Source: Mesorhizobium sp. AR10 (GTDB taxonomy: Bacteria; Pseudomonadota; Alphaproteobacteria; Rhizobiales; Rhizobiaceae). Taken from it: 64,000 nucleotides of DNA. Numbering within the stretch: the first letter of the stretch is position 1; every line of letters begins with the position of its first letter. A program made the position numbers and the translations under genes. The notes under the pieces were generated by a model. It was not told the DNA's origin, ran no database searches, and was given only the letters and a program-made list of their open reading frames with translations. The stretch lies in the NCBI RefSeq assembly GCF_024746795.1, contig NZ_CP080524.1, forward strand, positions 2,830,001 through 2,894,000, in the 5' to 3' direction. Below, piece after piece: positions 33,774-43,017 of this stretch.

Positions 33774-34580
33774 TTGTCCTACCTTTTGTTGGGGGAGCGT
33801 CAATCGCTCATAAAGCAGCGTCTGGGAGCGCGGGGGCGGGTGCTTGCGGGCGATTTGGCGCAAGAATTGGGAGTGTCTGAAGACACAATCAGGCGCGATC
33901 TGAGGGAAATGGCCGCGGCGGGGCTATGTCGGCGGGTTTATGGCGGCGCATTGCCGATTTCTTCGGCGTCGGTCCCGACCTTAGAGCGATCGACAAGTTT
34001 TGCGAACCGGAATGCGATTTTAGGCAAGGCGGCAGCAGCACTTGTTTCTCCCAGCAGCACGATCTTTATCGATGCGGGTTCGACCAACGCTGCTGTGGCG
34101 ATGGCACTATCGCGCGATATCAACATCACAGTGGTCACGAACTCGATCGTCGTCTTGGGGGCGATCGCCAATAGATCGAACATCGAGGTAGTTCTTATCG
34201 GCGGGCGCCTTGATCAAAAAAGCGGAGCTATTCTAGGTGGAAGAGCAATCAAGGACGCCGAGTCCATTCATACCGACATATGCTTTCTTGGTGCGAGCGG
34301 CGTCGACGCAGAAGCAGGAATAACGGCCTCAAGCTTTGAGGAAGCAGAAATGAGGCGGTCGGTGGCAAAGGCGAGCCGTTCGATCGTAGTCGCTGCCACT
34401 CTCGACAAGTTTGGCACTAAGGCTCCGTTCGCTGTCGTCCCGGGCGACGGAGGCTACATATTGGTCACAGAGCATGGTTTCGGCGCCCAAGAGGCTGCCG
34501 CTTTCGAGCGACGCGGGGTCAAGGTAATCAGAGCGCCGGCTATGACGGGCAGCCAGCGCCGATTCGCGATCCCGGATTGA
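33774..34580 (+). CDS. DeoR-family transcriptional regulator
   Basis: 268 residues from a TTG start; GAGG lies 5 bp upstream and the next in-frame start would cut into the DNA-binding domain. N-terminal DeoR winged helix (ERQSLIKQRLG, then LGVSEDTIRRDLREMAAAG) and a C-terminal sugar-phosphate sensor domain with IFIDAGSTNAAVA near residue 95 and TDICFLGASGVDAE near 180. E. coli carries the DeoR gene ygbI beside its otnK/otnC homologues, so this protein probably senses a phosphorylated intermediate of the tetronate branch. No copy of the TTAGATCGATCTAA site precedes it, suggesting separate control. Confidence 0.85.
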   Translation: MSYLLLGERQSLIKQRLGARGRVLAGDLAQELGVSEDTIRRDLREMAAAGLCRRVYGGALPISSASVPTLERSTSFANRNAILGKAAAALVSPSSTIFIDAGSTNAAVAMALSRDINITVVTNSIVVLGAIANRSNIEVVLIGGRLDQKSGAILGGRAIKDAESIHTDICFLGASGVDAEAGITASSFEEAEMRRSVAKASRSIVVAATLDKFGTKAPFAVVPGDGGYILVTEHGFGAQEAAAFERRGVKVIRAPAMTGSQRRFAIPD

Positions 34581-35077
34581 TCGTGTCTGAAAACGGGACC
34601 ACGAGGGGATGAGTTTGGCCTCTCCTATGCCATGGCATTACGCGCGCCGTTGAATATCAGAGCCATGGCAACTCGACGCCGGAGATCTCCGCGCAAGTGT
34701 CGTGAAGGCTGTCTTGCAGAGCGATGTCGTGGGCCTGCGGGTTCGGCTCGCGCTCAGGGTGGCGAGCGTTTGCCGCGGATTGATCTGCTTGAACAGGTGG
34801 ACCGCGTTTGCGATGATCGCGGTCAGGATGTTTCCCTGCAATTCGCCCCAGCTTACCTTTTGGGCGGCAGCTTCTCTGGCTCGCTTTTGTGACGCAAAGT
34901 GGTGTTCGTCCGAGCGTCCGCAAGGCAAAGACCCGTTCCATCGGCAACCGATTGTTGACGGCGACGCACTTTGGCCGTGTCCAAAGTCTTACCTACTCCA
35001 ACCTCGCCGGCCGCTACAAAGCCTTCCACAAGTACGCGGCGAGTGCGCCGAACGAGCGCACGAGACGCTTCAGTTCA
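34581..35077. other. Intergenic region without a supportable gene
   Basis: 497 bp between the DeoR gene and the end of the second ABC transporter operon. Several overlapping frames on both strands exceed 80 codons but none has an RBS, protein-like composition throughout or a recognisable motif. A minus-strand stretch (about 34750-34880, reading GELQGNILTAIIANAVHLF) has a faint transposase-C-terminus look, so this may be insertion-sequence debris; I cannot support more. Confidence 0.5.
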
Positions 35078-36325
35078 TCAGCCCGTTGGACGTGCTTGCG
35101 GCGCTGCCGCCCGAAGGGTCAGCCCACGGTCGCCATCGAACAGATAAAGGCGATCGGGGTCGATCGCGAGCCGCACGTGGTCGCCTCGACGTACTGACTT
35201 GGACCGCCGCCCGGAGCGCGATATCAGGACCGCTCGTCGATCCTGTCCGGATGGATCGATGCCACCGGTCGCGATCGGATCCGCCTCGTTCAGCTGGGCA
35301 CGCAACTGCGGTGCCGACACGCGCTCCGCCTCGACCTCAACGTAGACGACCTCGTCGGCGCCGAGCATCTCAGTTAGCGCGACTGTTGCCGGCAGATTTG
35401 CCAGCACGGCGTGGTCTGACGGCATGGCCTCGTTACCGACGACTCGGACATCCTCCGGCCGAATGCCGAGCGCAACCCGGCTGCCCGACATCGACCGCAG
35501 CCGGGGGAAGCGGTCGGCATGTCGGCTCTCAAGCTGGATCAGCTGTGGTCCGACCCGCAACGTCACGCTGTCATTTCCGGCGACCTCGACTGCCGCGTCG
35601 ACGAAGCTCATGGACGGGCTGCCCATGAACCCTGCGACGAAAAGATTCGCTGGCTCATCGTACAAAAGGGCTGGCGAGGCGATCTGCTGAAGGACACCCT
35701 TGTGCAGGACCGCTACCCGATCGGCCATGGTCATGGCTTCCACTTGGTCGTGGGTCACGTAAACAGTTGTCACGCCAAGCGCCCTCTGAATGCGTGAGAC
35801 CTCTGCACGCATCTGGACTCGAAGGCTCGCATCCAGGTTCGAGAGCGGTTCGTCCATCAGGAAAGCATTCGGGCGACGGACAATCGCGCGGCCCATTGCA
35901 ACGCGCTGCCGTTGTCCTCCGGAGAGCTGCGCAGGCTTACGCCGCAGCAGTTCGGTGAGCTGCAGGAAGCGGGCTGCCTCGGTCACTCGGGCCTCAATCT
36001 CGGACTTGGCGACCCCCGCCATGCGCATCCCGAACGATATGTTGTCGTAGACGGTCATGTGTGGAAACAGCGCATAGTTTTGGAACACCATCGCCACGTC
36101 ACGATCACCGGGCTCCAGTCGGGTCACGTCCTTGCTCGCGATCTGGATCGTGCCGCTAGACGTCTTCTCCAGACCGGCAATCATGCGCAGCAGCGTAGTC
36201 TTGCCACAACCGGATGGACCAACGAGCACCAAAAACTCCCCCTCCTCCACCGTGAGGCTGATGCTATCGACGGCGCGGAGCCCTCCAAACTCCTTGCAGA
36301 CATTACGGATTTCCAGAAACGACAT
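35078..36325 (-). CDS. Sugar ABC transporter ATP-binding protein (second system)
   Basis: 415 residues from the ATG at 36325 (AAGG about 8 bp upstream; a TTG at 36343 would add six). Walker A GPSGCGKTT near residue 37, LSGGQRQR near 133, Walker B FLMDEP near 155, THDQ near 189, then an extended TOBE regulatory region. Longer than the 3371 paralogue by about 45 residues because of extra C-terminal sequence ending in a Leu- and Arg-rich tail. Last gene of the minus-strand order SBP-permease-permease-ATPase, the gene order of alpha-glucoside-type importers without the glucosidase. Confidence 0.88.
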   Translation of the reverse strand: MSFLEIRNVCKEFGGLRAVDSISLTVEEGEFLVLVGPSGCGKTTLLRMIAGLEKTSSGTIQIASKDVTRLEPGDRDVAMVFQNYALFPHMTVYDNISFGMRMAGVAKSEIEARVTEAARFLQLTELLRRKPAQLSGGQRQRVAMGRAIVRRPNAFLMDEPLSNLDASLRVQMRAEVSRIQRALGVTTVYVTHDQVEAMTMADRVAVLHKGVLQQIASPALLYDEPANLFVAGFMGSPSMSFVDAAVEVAGNDSVTLRVGPQLIQLESRHADRFPRLRSMSGSRVALGIRPEDVRVVGNEAMPSDHAVLANLPATVALTEMLGADEVVYVEVEAERVSAPQLRAQLNEADPIATGGIDPSGQDRRAVLISRSGRRSKSVRRGDHVRLAIDPDRLYLFDGDRGLTLRAAAPQARPTG

Positions 36326-36376
36326 AATGAACACCTTGCCCAAGAAGAACTGAGGAACGGGATTGCGACAGGGCCC

Positions 36377-37264
36377 TCAGCCCTTAACCGCGCCCCCGAG
36401 AAGTCCACGCACTACGAACCGCTGCATTGCAAAGAAAACGATGAGCGGGATCACCATCGTGCAGAAGGCGCCAGTCGAGAGAGCCTGCCAGTTCGTGCCG
36501 AACCGTTGCAGGATCGTGACCAACGCGACATTCACGACGGTCTTGTCGGAGTTGAGGAACACCAGCGCGACAAGCATGTCGTTCCATGTCCACAGGAACT
36601 GGAACACCGCGAAGGCAGTGATCGCCGGAAGTGTAAGCGGCAGCACGATCTTCCAGAATACCTGGTAGTGCGACGCTCCCTCCGAGCGGGCGGCTTCGAT
36701 GAGTTCGCTCGGCAGTCGCGAGATAAACCCGTAGAGGACCGAGATCGCGAGCGGCATGCCGAACGCCGAGTGCGTAATCCAGATCGAGATCCACGACCCT
36801 TTTATCCCCAGGCTGAGCCATAGCTTTAGGAGCGGGATGAACGCTACCTGCAGCGGGATGACGAGCATGGAGATCACCACCGCAAGCAGCACCTTTCGCC
36901 CCCGGAACGGAAGGTAGGTGAGGCCGTAAGCGGCATAGGCGGCGAACAGCACCGGCATGATCACCGCCGGGATCACAACGGCCAGCGTCGTGAAGATCGG
37001 CTCGAGGAAGACCTTGATCGAGTTTTGGTAACCGTCCAGCGTCCAGCCTTGGTCCCCCGACGGATCGAGCAGGGCGTCCCACCAAGCCGTTGCCCGGATC
37101 GCATTTTCCGTGCGGAACGACGTGACGAAGAGCCCGAACAGCGGGATCAGCCAGAGGATCACGAGCACAGCGATGGTCAGGCGAACCGACAGCCACCCGA
37201 GGCGGTAACGAAGACGACGGCGCGGTGCGGACGGTGTGGAGCTGGGAGCAGCGAGGGTTGTCAT
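36377..37264 (-). CDS. Sugar ABC transporter permease (AglG/MalG-like)
   Basis: 295 residues. A basic, Pro-rich N-terminus precedes six helices. The EAA loop near residue 203 reads LIEAARSEGASHYQVF, and the protein ends in the MalG-type RFVVRGLLGGAVKG tail. The ATG overlaps the stop codon of the upstream permease. The unusually long first periplasmic loop (WWDALLDPSGDQGW region) is typical of the AglG subgroup. Partner of the 37261 permease. Confidence 0.87.
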   Translation of the reverse strand: MTTLAAPSSTPSAPRRRLRYRLGWLSVRLTIAVLVILWLIPLFGLFVTSFRTENAIRATAWWDALLDPSGDQGWTLDGYQNSIKVFLEPIFTTLAVVIPAVIMPVLFAAYAAYGLTYLPFRGRKVLLAVVISMLVIPLQVAFIPLLKLWLSLGIKGSWISIWITHSAFGMPLAISVLYGFISRLPSELIEAARSEGASHYQVFWKIVLPLTLPAITAFAVFQFLWTWNDMLVALVFLNSDKTVVNVALVTILQRFGTNWQALSTGAFCTMVIPLIVFFAMQRFVVRGLLGGAVKG

Positions 37265-38241
37265 GCCGAGTGCATCCTGCGTTCCTGCCGCATGTTGAGC
37301 CAGACGATGATGATCGCCGGAACGAGCATGATGATCACCACGGCGGACGCCTGCCCCTCGTCGTTGAGCGGGAAGAGCAGTTGGTAGAAACGGTTTCCGA
37401 TCACATCGGTCGAGTCTCGTCCGTTGGTCATGGCGAACACGATGTCGAAGGACTGAAAGCTGAGCAGGGCCACGGTCGTGAAGACGGTGAGGACCGATGG
37501 CAAAATCTGCGGGAAGACGACGTGACGGAAGATCCGGAAGCCACCCACGCCTTCGAGCCGGGCAGCTTCGATCGTCTCGGTGGGCACATTCTTGATCGCT
37601 GTCGAGATCATGACCATCGCAAAGCCGGTTCCGAGCCAGATCGTCACCAGCACCAGGAGCAGCGTGTTGAGGTGGAACGCCTCATTGCTGAGGAGGGCAA
37701 TCGGCCGGTTAGTGAAGAGGGTGATGACGCCGTTGAAGACGCCAATCTGCGGCTCGGGGTTTGGACGGTAGGCAAACATCAGAAACCACACCGCCGATGC
37801 GGCCACGGCGCTCACAGCCATGGGCATGAAGAAGATTGACTTGGTGATGGCCTCCCACCTAGGCCGAAGCTGATCCAGAAGAGCTGCGAGTGCAATGGCG
37901 AGCCCGATCGTTGCCGTGGCACCCACGCCCAGCCAGAATACCACGGAGTTGGTCACGGCCGTGCGGACGTCCGGATTGTTGATCGCTTTTGCGTAGTTGA
38001 CGAGGCCGACGAAATGCCCAGTCCGGGGATTCGTGAACGAGGCAATGAACGTCAGAATCGTGGGGTCGATGTAGGCCAAAAAGACGAACAGGAAGGCTGG
38101 CCCGACGAACATAACTATTGTCGCCGGACCTCGCAGACGGCGTGGCAGCCGCTTGACGCCCTGGTTCATCGCCCAGAGTAGGACTGCAATACCGGCGGTC
38201 CCGCCAATGACCGCGACGGCAGCCGTAAGGATCTGTTCCAA
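37261..38241 (-). CDS. Sugar ABC transporter permease (AglF/MalF-like), TTG start
   Basis: 326 residues from a TTG at 38241, chosen because GGAGGAGA lies 5-13 bp upstream and the first residues (LEQILTAAVAVIG) form the extra N-terminal helix seen in AglF-type permeases. The open frame reaches 38388, but that part overlaps the leader and is not protein-like. EAA loop near residue 227 (TIEAARLEGVGGFRIF). Overlaps the second permease by 4 bp. The first helix, separated by a basic segment (KRLPRRLRG) from the transport core, matches the alpha-glucoside transporter branch. Confidence 0.85.
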   Translation of the reverse strand: MEQILTAAVAVIGGTAGIAVLLWAMNQGVKRLPRRLRGPATIVMFVGPAFLFVFLAYIDPTILTFIASFTNPRTGHFVGLVNYAKAINNPDVRTAVTNSVVFWLGVGATATIGLAIALAALLDQLRPRWEAITKSIFFMPMAVSAVAASAVWFLMFAYRPNPEPQIGVFNGVITLFTNRPIALLSNEAFHLNTLLLVLVTIWLGTGFAMVMISTAIKNVPTETIEAARLEGVGGFRIFRHVVFPQILPSVLTVFTTVALLSFQSFDIVFAMTNGRDSTDVIGNRFYQLLFPLNDEGQASAVVIIMLVPAIIIVWLNMRQERRMHSA

Positions 38242-38329
38242 GCCATTCTCCTCCCGTGACACGACAGGCCAGGTGAAATGTAGTCGCCGGCGCCGGCCGC
38301 ATTGGCCGGCGCCGGCAGACAGATTTCGA

Positions 38330-39634
38330 TCACTGCGGACGGGCGTCGTCGATCCTCTGAAGGATCGCGTCCAGATCCGCGCCGTCACTCTTGAGGAAAT
38401 CCATGTAGCCGTCCCACATGGCTTTTGCCTGTGCCAAAGGCACTGCGTCCGCCGGTGCCTCAGCGGTGGTCACAGGCGTATTCTTGAGGATGTCCGTGAC
38501 CTGGGCAAAGTACTCGTCACCCGGGTGGAATTCGGAGGCGTCGAACGTCTTATTGGCGCTGAGCCACGAGTTGTTGGACTTGCCGAACTCTTGGTAGAAC
38601 TCTGCCGAGTACAGGAACTCGAACAGACTGCGCGTTTCGACTGAATCCTTTAACACAGCCAGGTAGTTGCCGTTCACGATGGCAGTCGGCTGGGCGTCCG
38701 CGGACATCTTGGGGAAGACGAACATGCCGACCTGCCCGGTCGTTTTCATCCCCTCGATCGGGTCGCCCAGACCGATGGTATTGGTGAAGTTCCCCTCGCC
38801 ATGCATCATGGCGCATGTGGGCGGAGTATTGGCGATGCCGACTCCGCCCTCCCAGACGGTCATCGCCACGGTTGCGTCCTTGCCACCGTAAATGGCGTCC
38901 CAGTTGAGCCGAATCTTGCCCTGCTCTACCCAGATTTCCTTCACTCGCGGATCGGTGTTCTTGATCTCGCCGGCGTTCCACTTGTTGACGAAGTCGATGC
39001 CGTACTTGGCCAAGGCCATGTCCATGACCCAGTCGTAGCCGAGCCAGCCGGACGTGGAGCCGTCAACCTCGGGGGTGCACCAGGCCTTCTGCCCAAGCGC
39101 GGTGATCTGGTCGGTGAGAGCCAACAGTTCGTCCCAGGTCTGCGGGGTCTGAAGGTTGTTGTCGCTAAAGAATTTCCGATTGTAAAAGATGGTGCTGTTA
39201 ACAACATGGTACCATGGGGCCGCGTACAGCTTGCCATCACGGCCGAGCCCGTCGAGGAACTTCTCGTCGAGGGCCGCCCGCAGCTTTTCTCCCAAGCCCA
39301 TGTCTTCCACGGACACAACCGGCACGCCCGCGTCCAGGAAGTCGTTGAGCATACCGGTCTGATACAGATGGGTGATGTCCGGGTAGTCACCGGCTCTCGT
39401 ACGAGTCGTGATGACGTCTTCGAGCTTGCCCTCGGACCATACGACTTCGACGCCGGGATGCTTCGGCTTCCAATGCAGATCTACGGCGCGCTGGATGGCC
39501 ACGAGATCACTACCGACCCCGGTCGTGATCTCGATCCTGTTCGTGTGCGGAACATCTTGCGCAAGTGCATTGGACGCAGACAGCGTGAGCAGAAGCGCAG
39601 CGCTCGTCCGCACGATTGCATTCAAGGCCTTCAT
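38330..39634 (-). CDS. Sugar ABC transporter periplasmic binding protein (AglE-like)
   Basis: 434 residues, SBP_bac_1 family. Signal peptide with cleavage probably after ASNALA near residue 25. AAGGAGGG lies just upstream of the ATG. Aromatic-rich APWYHVVNSTIFYNRK near residue 140 is the conserved hinge region of these proteins. First gene of the four-gene operon. It is not closely similar by eye to the 7071 binding protein, so the two importers probably carry different sugars. Best guess is an alpha-glucoside or oligosaccharide, from operon architecture only. Confidence 0.87.
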   Translation of the reverse strand: MKALNAIVRTSAALLLTLSASNALAQDVPHTNRIEITTGVGSDLVAIQRAVDLHWKPKHPGVEVVWSEGKLEDVITTRTRAGDYPDITHLYQTGMLNDFLDAGVPVVSVEDMGLGEKLRAALDEKFLDGLGRDGKLYAAPWYHVVNSTIFYNRKFFSDNNLQTPQTWDELLALTDQITALGQKAWCTPEVDGSTSGWLGYDWVMDMALAKYGIDFVNKWNAGEIKNTDPRVKEIWVEQGKIRLNWDAIYGGKDATVAMTVWEGGVGIANTPPTCAMMHGEGNFTNTIGLGDPIEGMKTTGQVGMFVFPKMSADAQPTAIVNGNYLAVLKDSVETRSLFEFLYSAEFYQEFGKSNNSWLSANKTFDASEFHPGDEYFAQVTDILKNTPVTTAEAPADAVPLAQAKAMWDGYMDFLKSDGADLDAILQRIDDARPQ

Positions 39635-40154
39635 GGTTCTCCCTCCTTGTTGACCAACCAGGTAGTGTTCACCTAGTGATCGCCGCGGAGCAATTTCGCA
39701 TGCCCGCTATAAATGACGCTGTGTGACGCTCCGAATGCAGCAGTGTGTCGCTCTACTTTCGTTTGGCGAGGCTGCATGGGTAAGAGAGAAAGGGCCCACG
39801 AACGCGTGTGGAGCTCATTGCTGACCCGGCTTCCAATCGAAACCGTCACCGCATCGAAGCGGTCGGCGCGTTTGATCGGTTCGCGATTGAACTTGAGAAC
39901 GCACCTCTCCCGGCAAACCCGAAATCCTCGTTCCTGACCGCGCTTAGCCTGGTGCGATTGATCGAGAGCCAGGTAGGTACGCTCGTCGTATGTGACCCCG
40001 TGGACATATGGGCTGCATGAGCAGAGCTCTCGCTCGCAACAAATGCGAAATACGCGGAGGGGGCAGCCGATGCCGTGAGCGAAACGCTCAGCAAAGTGGT
40101 GCTCAGATCAACGCCTTCGGGGTGATACTGGGCGAGTGATTGGAAATTGAGCTC
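39635..40154. other. Promoter region of the second ABC operon plus gene-free stretch
   Basis: 520 bp. The first part must hold the promoter of the minus-strand operon; I see no copy of the LacI operator here. The rest has short frames on both strands (longest about 130 codons, minus strand) with no RBS or recognisable motif. Confidence 0.5.
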
Positions 40155-40310
40155 ATGAAGGCGGCGAGGAAAGAACACCCGAAGGCCTCGAAAAAGGACA
40201 TCGCCCGCGCCGCTTTCTTCTCGATCATTGCACATGCCGACGAAGACCTGGGCAAATCGAAAAATCTGCAGGCCTTCGCGCTGGCGGAAAGAACGCAGGG
40301 TTCTGAATAG
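40155..40310 (+). CDS. Small conserved-looking hypothetical protein (51 residues)
   Basis: 51 residues, charged and alpha-helical. It begins MKAARKEHPKASKKDIARA and continues AFFSIIAHADEDLGKSKNLQ before ending in an ALAERTQ stretch. Composition and amphipathic pattern look like a genuine small cytosolic protein. Weak upstream RBS. I recall no function for such proteins. Neighbours on both sides are degenerate, so it may be a surviving orphan. Confidence 0.42.
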   Translation: MKAARKEHPKASKKDIARAAFFSIIAHADEDLGKSKNLQAFALAERTQGSE

Positions 40311-40351
40311 GCCAGTGTCACAGCACAGTGACAGCTAGGTGCAGCCAATCG

Positions 40352-40588
40352 TCACGATTTGAGTGGAGTGGGCTTTTTCGCCCATCCCATTCTTCGGGCC
40401 AGGGTTCGAACACCGTATGCCAGATAAACAGAGCCCAAGCCGATCAAAGCGCCATAGCTCAATGGCATCTCACCGAAGTAAAGGCGAAATGCAGTATATA
40501 CGCCCCAAGTGAGCAGAATTGCGAAGGCTGCCCATGCGAGAGTCGATATCCAAAACTGGGTTTGAGTCAATTGAACGTCCTCTATCAT
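40352..40588 (-). CDS. Small two-helix membrane protein, unknown
   Basis: 78 residues. Two hydrophobic helices (about 12-34, LAWAAFAILLTWGVYTAF; and about 43-62, LSYGALIGLGSVYLAYGV) followed by a basic tail RTLARRMGWAKKPTPLKS. No family recognised and no clear RBS. Overall pattern and codon use look coding. Convergent with the 51-residue ORF. Confidence 0.5.
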   Translation of the reverse strand: MIEDVQLTQTQFWISTLAWAAFAILLTWGVYTAFRLYFGEMPLSYGALIGLGSVYLAYGVRTLARRMGWAKKPTPLKS

Positions 40589-40637
40589 CTGCAGGCGCGG
40601 ACAATCTTAGGAGACATATCTCTGTCGTCAACGCTGG

Positions 40638-40964
40638 ATGGCCGGAATGCTTCTCGAAGGCGGTGTTATCACCGGCAGAAGGGCTGTCAACGCGATCCGC
40701 GACCTGTTCGCACAGCAGCTGGTCGGCACCGACATCTGGATCCCCTTGCTTTGGTGCGTCGGCATCCTCATAGTCGCGTACATCTTCGCTATGTTCACTG
40801 ACCACCGCAGGATTCTCCTAGTAGCGTCGAACGCGGGTGCTGGCGCTGGGCGTGCGCCGCAGGCGTGCCTGAGTCCATTGAATGGGGCTTTTCCGTCACC
40901 GACTGACCGGCAAGTCTGGAGCAATCTGACTTCGGGTCGCAAGCAGAACGGCAGTTTTTCGTGA
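40638..40964 (+). pseudogene. ABC-2 type permease C-terminal fragment (decayed)
   Basis: The segment from about 40677 to 40800 reads AVNAIRDLFAQQLVGTD followed by IWIPLLWCVGILIVAYIF. This is the end of ABC-2 (daunorubicin-resistance-type) permeases, where a conserved VNAVR-LL segment precedes the last transmembrane helix. The upstream part of the gene is missing and the frame runs on into unrelated sequence, so this is a remnant rather than a gene. No partner ATPase is nearby. Confidence 0.55.
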
Positions 40965-40974
40965 ATCTGGCCCG

Positions 40975-41001
40975 ATTGCGGCCAGTCCGCTTTCGGCCCA
41001 A
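40975..41001 (+). repeat. Degenerate intergenic repeat, copy A
   Basis: 27-bp box whose last 17 bases read GTCCGCTTTCGGCCCAA. Related copies occur at 43159, 50489 and 58676, all on the plus strand and all between genes. It lies just after the ABC-2 fragment and before the end of the alpha/beta hydrolase gene. Confidence 0.5.
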
Positions 41002-41037
41002 TAATGCCGAGCGGCAACGCCCCATTATCGGATCTTC

Positions 41038-41988
41038 CTACTGCGGCGAGAATTGAGTCGCCTTGGAGGTCGGATGTGTCAGATAGCCTTCGATCACGCG
41101 GGCGATATCTGGCCCCTGGCCGAAATTGTAATGCGTATAGCCTGGCACGATAGCGAGCCGGGCTCGGGCATACTCCGGCGTATCGTCCCAACCCGGATCC
41201 TTCACGCCTGCGCCAAACAGAGCAAAGAACTCCGCTATGTGTTTCGCCGAGACAGCGTCGTGATCGGCGAACAACAACAACGTCGGCATGGGCAGCCTGG
41301 CGATTTCCACGCGCCAGTCGTAGTCCTTCCGCATAAGCTCGCCCATCCGGTCGAGCAGGAGCGGGAACTGCTCCGGATGCGGCGCCACTTCGGCGTAACG
41401 CGTGTAAATCGGGGTCTGCTTCATCTGATCGGCCAGCGCCGAACTCACGGCCTCCATTCCCTCCAAACCTTCGGGATACCAGCCGTCGCGTTCGGCGGCC
41501 GTTGAAATGACGATCAGGTTGCGGACCATGTCCGGGTGCTGGATGGCCATGCGGATCGCGGCGTCACCGCCGTGCGAATAGCCCGCTACGTCAGCCTTGG
41601 CGATGTCGAGATGATCGAGGACGGCGGCGACATCGTCGCCGTTGCGTTCGTGGCTCATCGGCGTCTTGCGCAGCGCAGTGCGGCCATGCCCCTCAAGGTC
41701 GATGCCAATCACCTGACGGCTGCGCGAGAGCGGGCCTATCGTCTGGGCCATGGTGCTGATGTCCATCAAGCCGCCCGCCATCACCACGACCGGTTCGCCC
41801 TGGCCGTACACTTCGTAATAGACGCGAAGCCCTTCAGCGCTTTCCGCGTAGCCGGTGGCAGCAGGTTTCAGGGCTTTTGCATCGATCGTTTCCTGGGAGG
41901 ACGCCGGCTGAGGCGGTAAGGCCGCCAGCGAGAGAAGCGCGGCCGAAGCCAGTAACGCGGCGGCAAATTTGGCAGCTCGGTGTGTCAT
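41038..41988 (-). CDS. Exported alpha/beta hydrolase
   Basis: 316 residues from the ATG at 41988, chosen for GGAGG about 10 bp upstream and because it exposes a signal peptide (MTHRAAKFAAALLASAALL, cleavage near ASSQE). Catalytic Ser in the nucleophile elbow GYSHGGDA, Asp in FADHDAV and His in PGYTHYNF, all in order. Oxyanion region VVMAGGLMD. Periplasmic or secreted esterase/lipase-like enzyme; the substrate cannot be told. Stand-alone gene. Confidence 0.82.
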   Translation of the reverse strand: MTHRAAKFAAALLASAALLSLAALPPQPASSQETIDAKALKPAATGYAESAEGLRVYYEVYGQGEPVVVMAGGLMDISTMAQTIGPLSRSRQVIGIDLEGHGRTALRKTPMSHERNGDDVAAVLDHLDIAKADVAGYSHGGDAAIRMAIQHPDMVRNLIVISTAAERDGWYPEGLEGMEAVSSALADQMKQTPIYTRYAEVAPHPEQFPLLLDRMGELMRKDYDWRVEIARLPMPTLLLFADHDAVSAKHIAEFFALFGAGVKDPGWDDTPEYARARLAIVPGYTHYNFGQGPDIARVIEGYLTHPTSKATQFSPQ

Positions 41989-42618
41989 GGTTTGATACCT
42001 CCGCTTGAAAGCCTTGGGCGGGTGCGTGGTTGCTGGTTCAAGAACCGGCCCGCGTCGCGAAGGTTCCAATTGCGACCATGCGACAGACCGCCTGAGAACT
42101 ACCTCATCGAAGGCAGAAATCTTCGTTGTCGGCTTGGTCCAAGACCACGTTGCCCGTGTTTATCTGAATGTCGGCTTTTGAGGATGCGCACAGTGAAGTT
42201 GCCAAGGCTCCTGTCGGCCTGCAGGCAACATCTCGGAAATGCCGTTCTTCTTCCGGCCGATGGTGGCCGAAGGAGAAGCACAATGGCGCCCAACCCAGGG
42301 ACATATTGCGTGTCATGGGTCTGTCGGTTGGATCGACATTCATTCTTGCTGGCGTCAGGGGTTTGCGTGCCCCGGCAGTGGCCAGATTTTCCGGCCAATC
42401 CGCCATGCAGCTTGTGCTAGCGTATGCTCCGACGGCTTGGCAGAAATGGGCCTCATCGACTCGTCCTACAGCTGGATGGCGCCTTCGTCTCGGCGATGCA
42501 CTTGCTGCGGGTCTTTGCCCTAATGTTGCTTGCACCCGTCGTATCCGGATGCTCAGCCGACACGCAATCCTTAACCATTGAGACGCATCCCATTGTCCGC
42601 TCGCCGAACCGCGCGTGA
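41989..42618. other. Mostly non-coding stretch with one tiny lipoprotein-like ORF
   Basis: 630 bp upstream of the hydrolase. Frames here are short and overlapping with no motif. The only one of interest is a 40-codon frame at 42496-42618, listed separately. Confidence 0.45.
42496..42618 (+). CDS. Possible 40-residue lipoprotein (entericidin-sized)
   Basis: Begins MHLLRVFALMLLAPVVSGC: a short basic/hydrophobic signal and a lipobox-like VVSG-Cys, then a 22-residue hydrophilic tail. Size and layout resemble small lipoproteins. There is no clear RBS and the frame is open upstream, so chance is quite possible. Confidence 0.25.
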   Translation: MHLLRVFALMLLAPVVSGCSADTQSLTIETHPIVRSPNRA

Positions 42619-43017
42619 CTAGCGCCACCCAGCCAATATGGCGCCCACCACCGCATGACCGATCAGTTGATGGGCGCTGTCGACTGCGAAGATCCAAATC
42701 GGCGCGGTGCCGTAGAACCAGTTGTACCAAAGCGCTGGAAGTGCGGAGGCCAAGGCAACGACGAGGCCCCATTTGAAACCGTCGGCAACCCCCGCGACAT
42801 TGCCCCAGCTGAACACCACGGCTAGTCCGATCGCGGTGGCAAGCGGTAGAATCATGCCGGAAGCCATGCGCGACGTGCTCAGCTCCGCTTCGTTCATGTG
42901 CTTGGCGGCGTTCCAGGCCTTGAGGTCGACGAGCCGCATATGGATGACGTATCCGATCGCGAAAAACGCCGCAGCCGCGACCAGTACGGCTACCCAATTG
43001 ATCCCAGCGATATACAT
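42619..43017 (-). CDS. DUF1761 membrane protein
   Basis: 132 residues from the ATG at 43017 (GGGAG about 7 bp upstream; an adjacent TTG would add one residue). Four hydrophobic segments in the DUF1761 pattern: an N-terminal helix INWVAVLVAAAAFFAIGYV, then a hydrophilic stretch with AKHMNEAEL, and helices ending with HQLIGHAVVGAILAGW. Function of the family unknown. Single gene. Confidence 0.75.
   Translation of the reverse strand: MYIAGINWVAVLVAAAAFFAIGYVIHMRLVDLKAWNAAKHMNEAELSTSRMASGMILPLATAIGLAVVFSWGNVAGVADGFKWGLVVALASALPALWYNWFYGTAPIWIFAVDSAHQLIGHAVVGAILAGWR

Noticed and set aside
34638..34947. Possible transposase fragment on the minus strand
   Set aside because: A short stretch looks like a transposase C-terminus, but no DDE motif, inverted repeat or second matching segment was found.
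39846..40235. 130-codon minus-strand frame
   Set aside because: Low-complexity Ser/Ala-rich translation without motif or RBS, and it overlaps the more protein-like small ORF at 40155 on the other strand.
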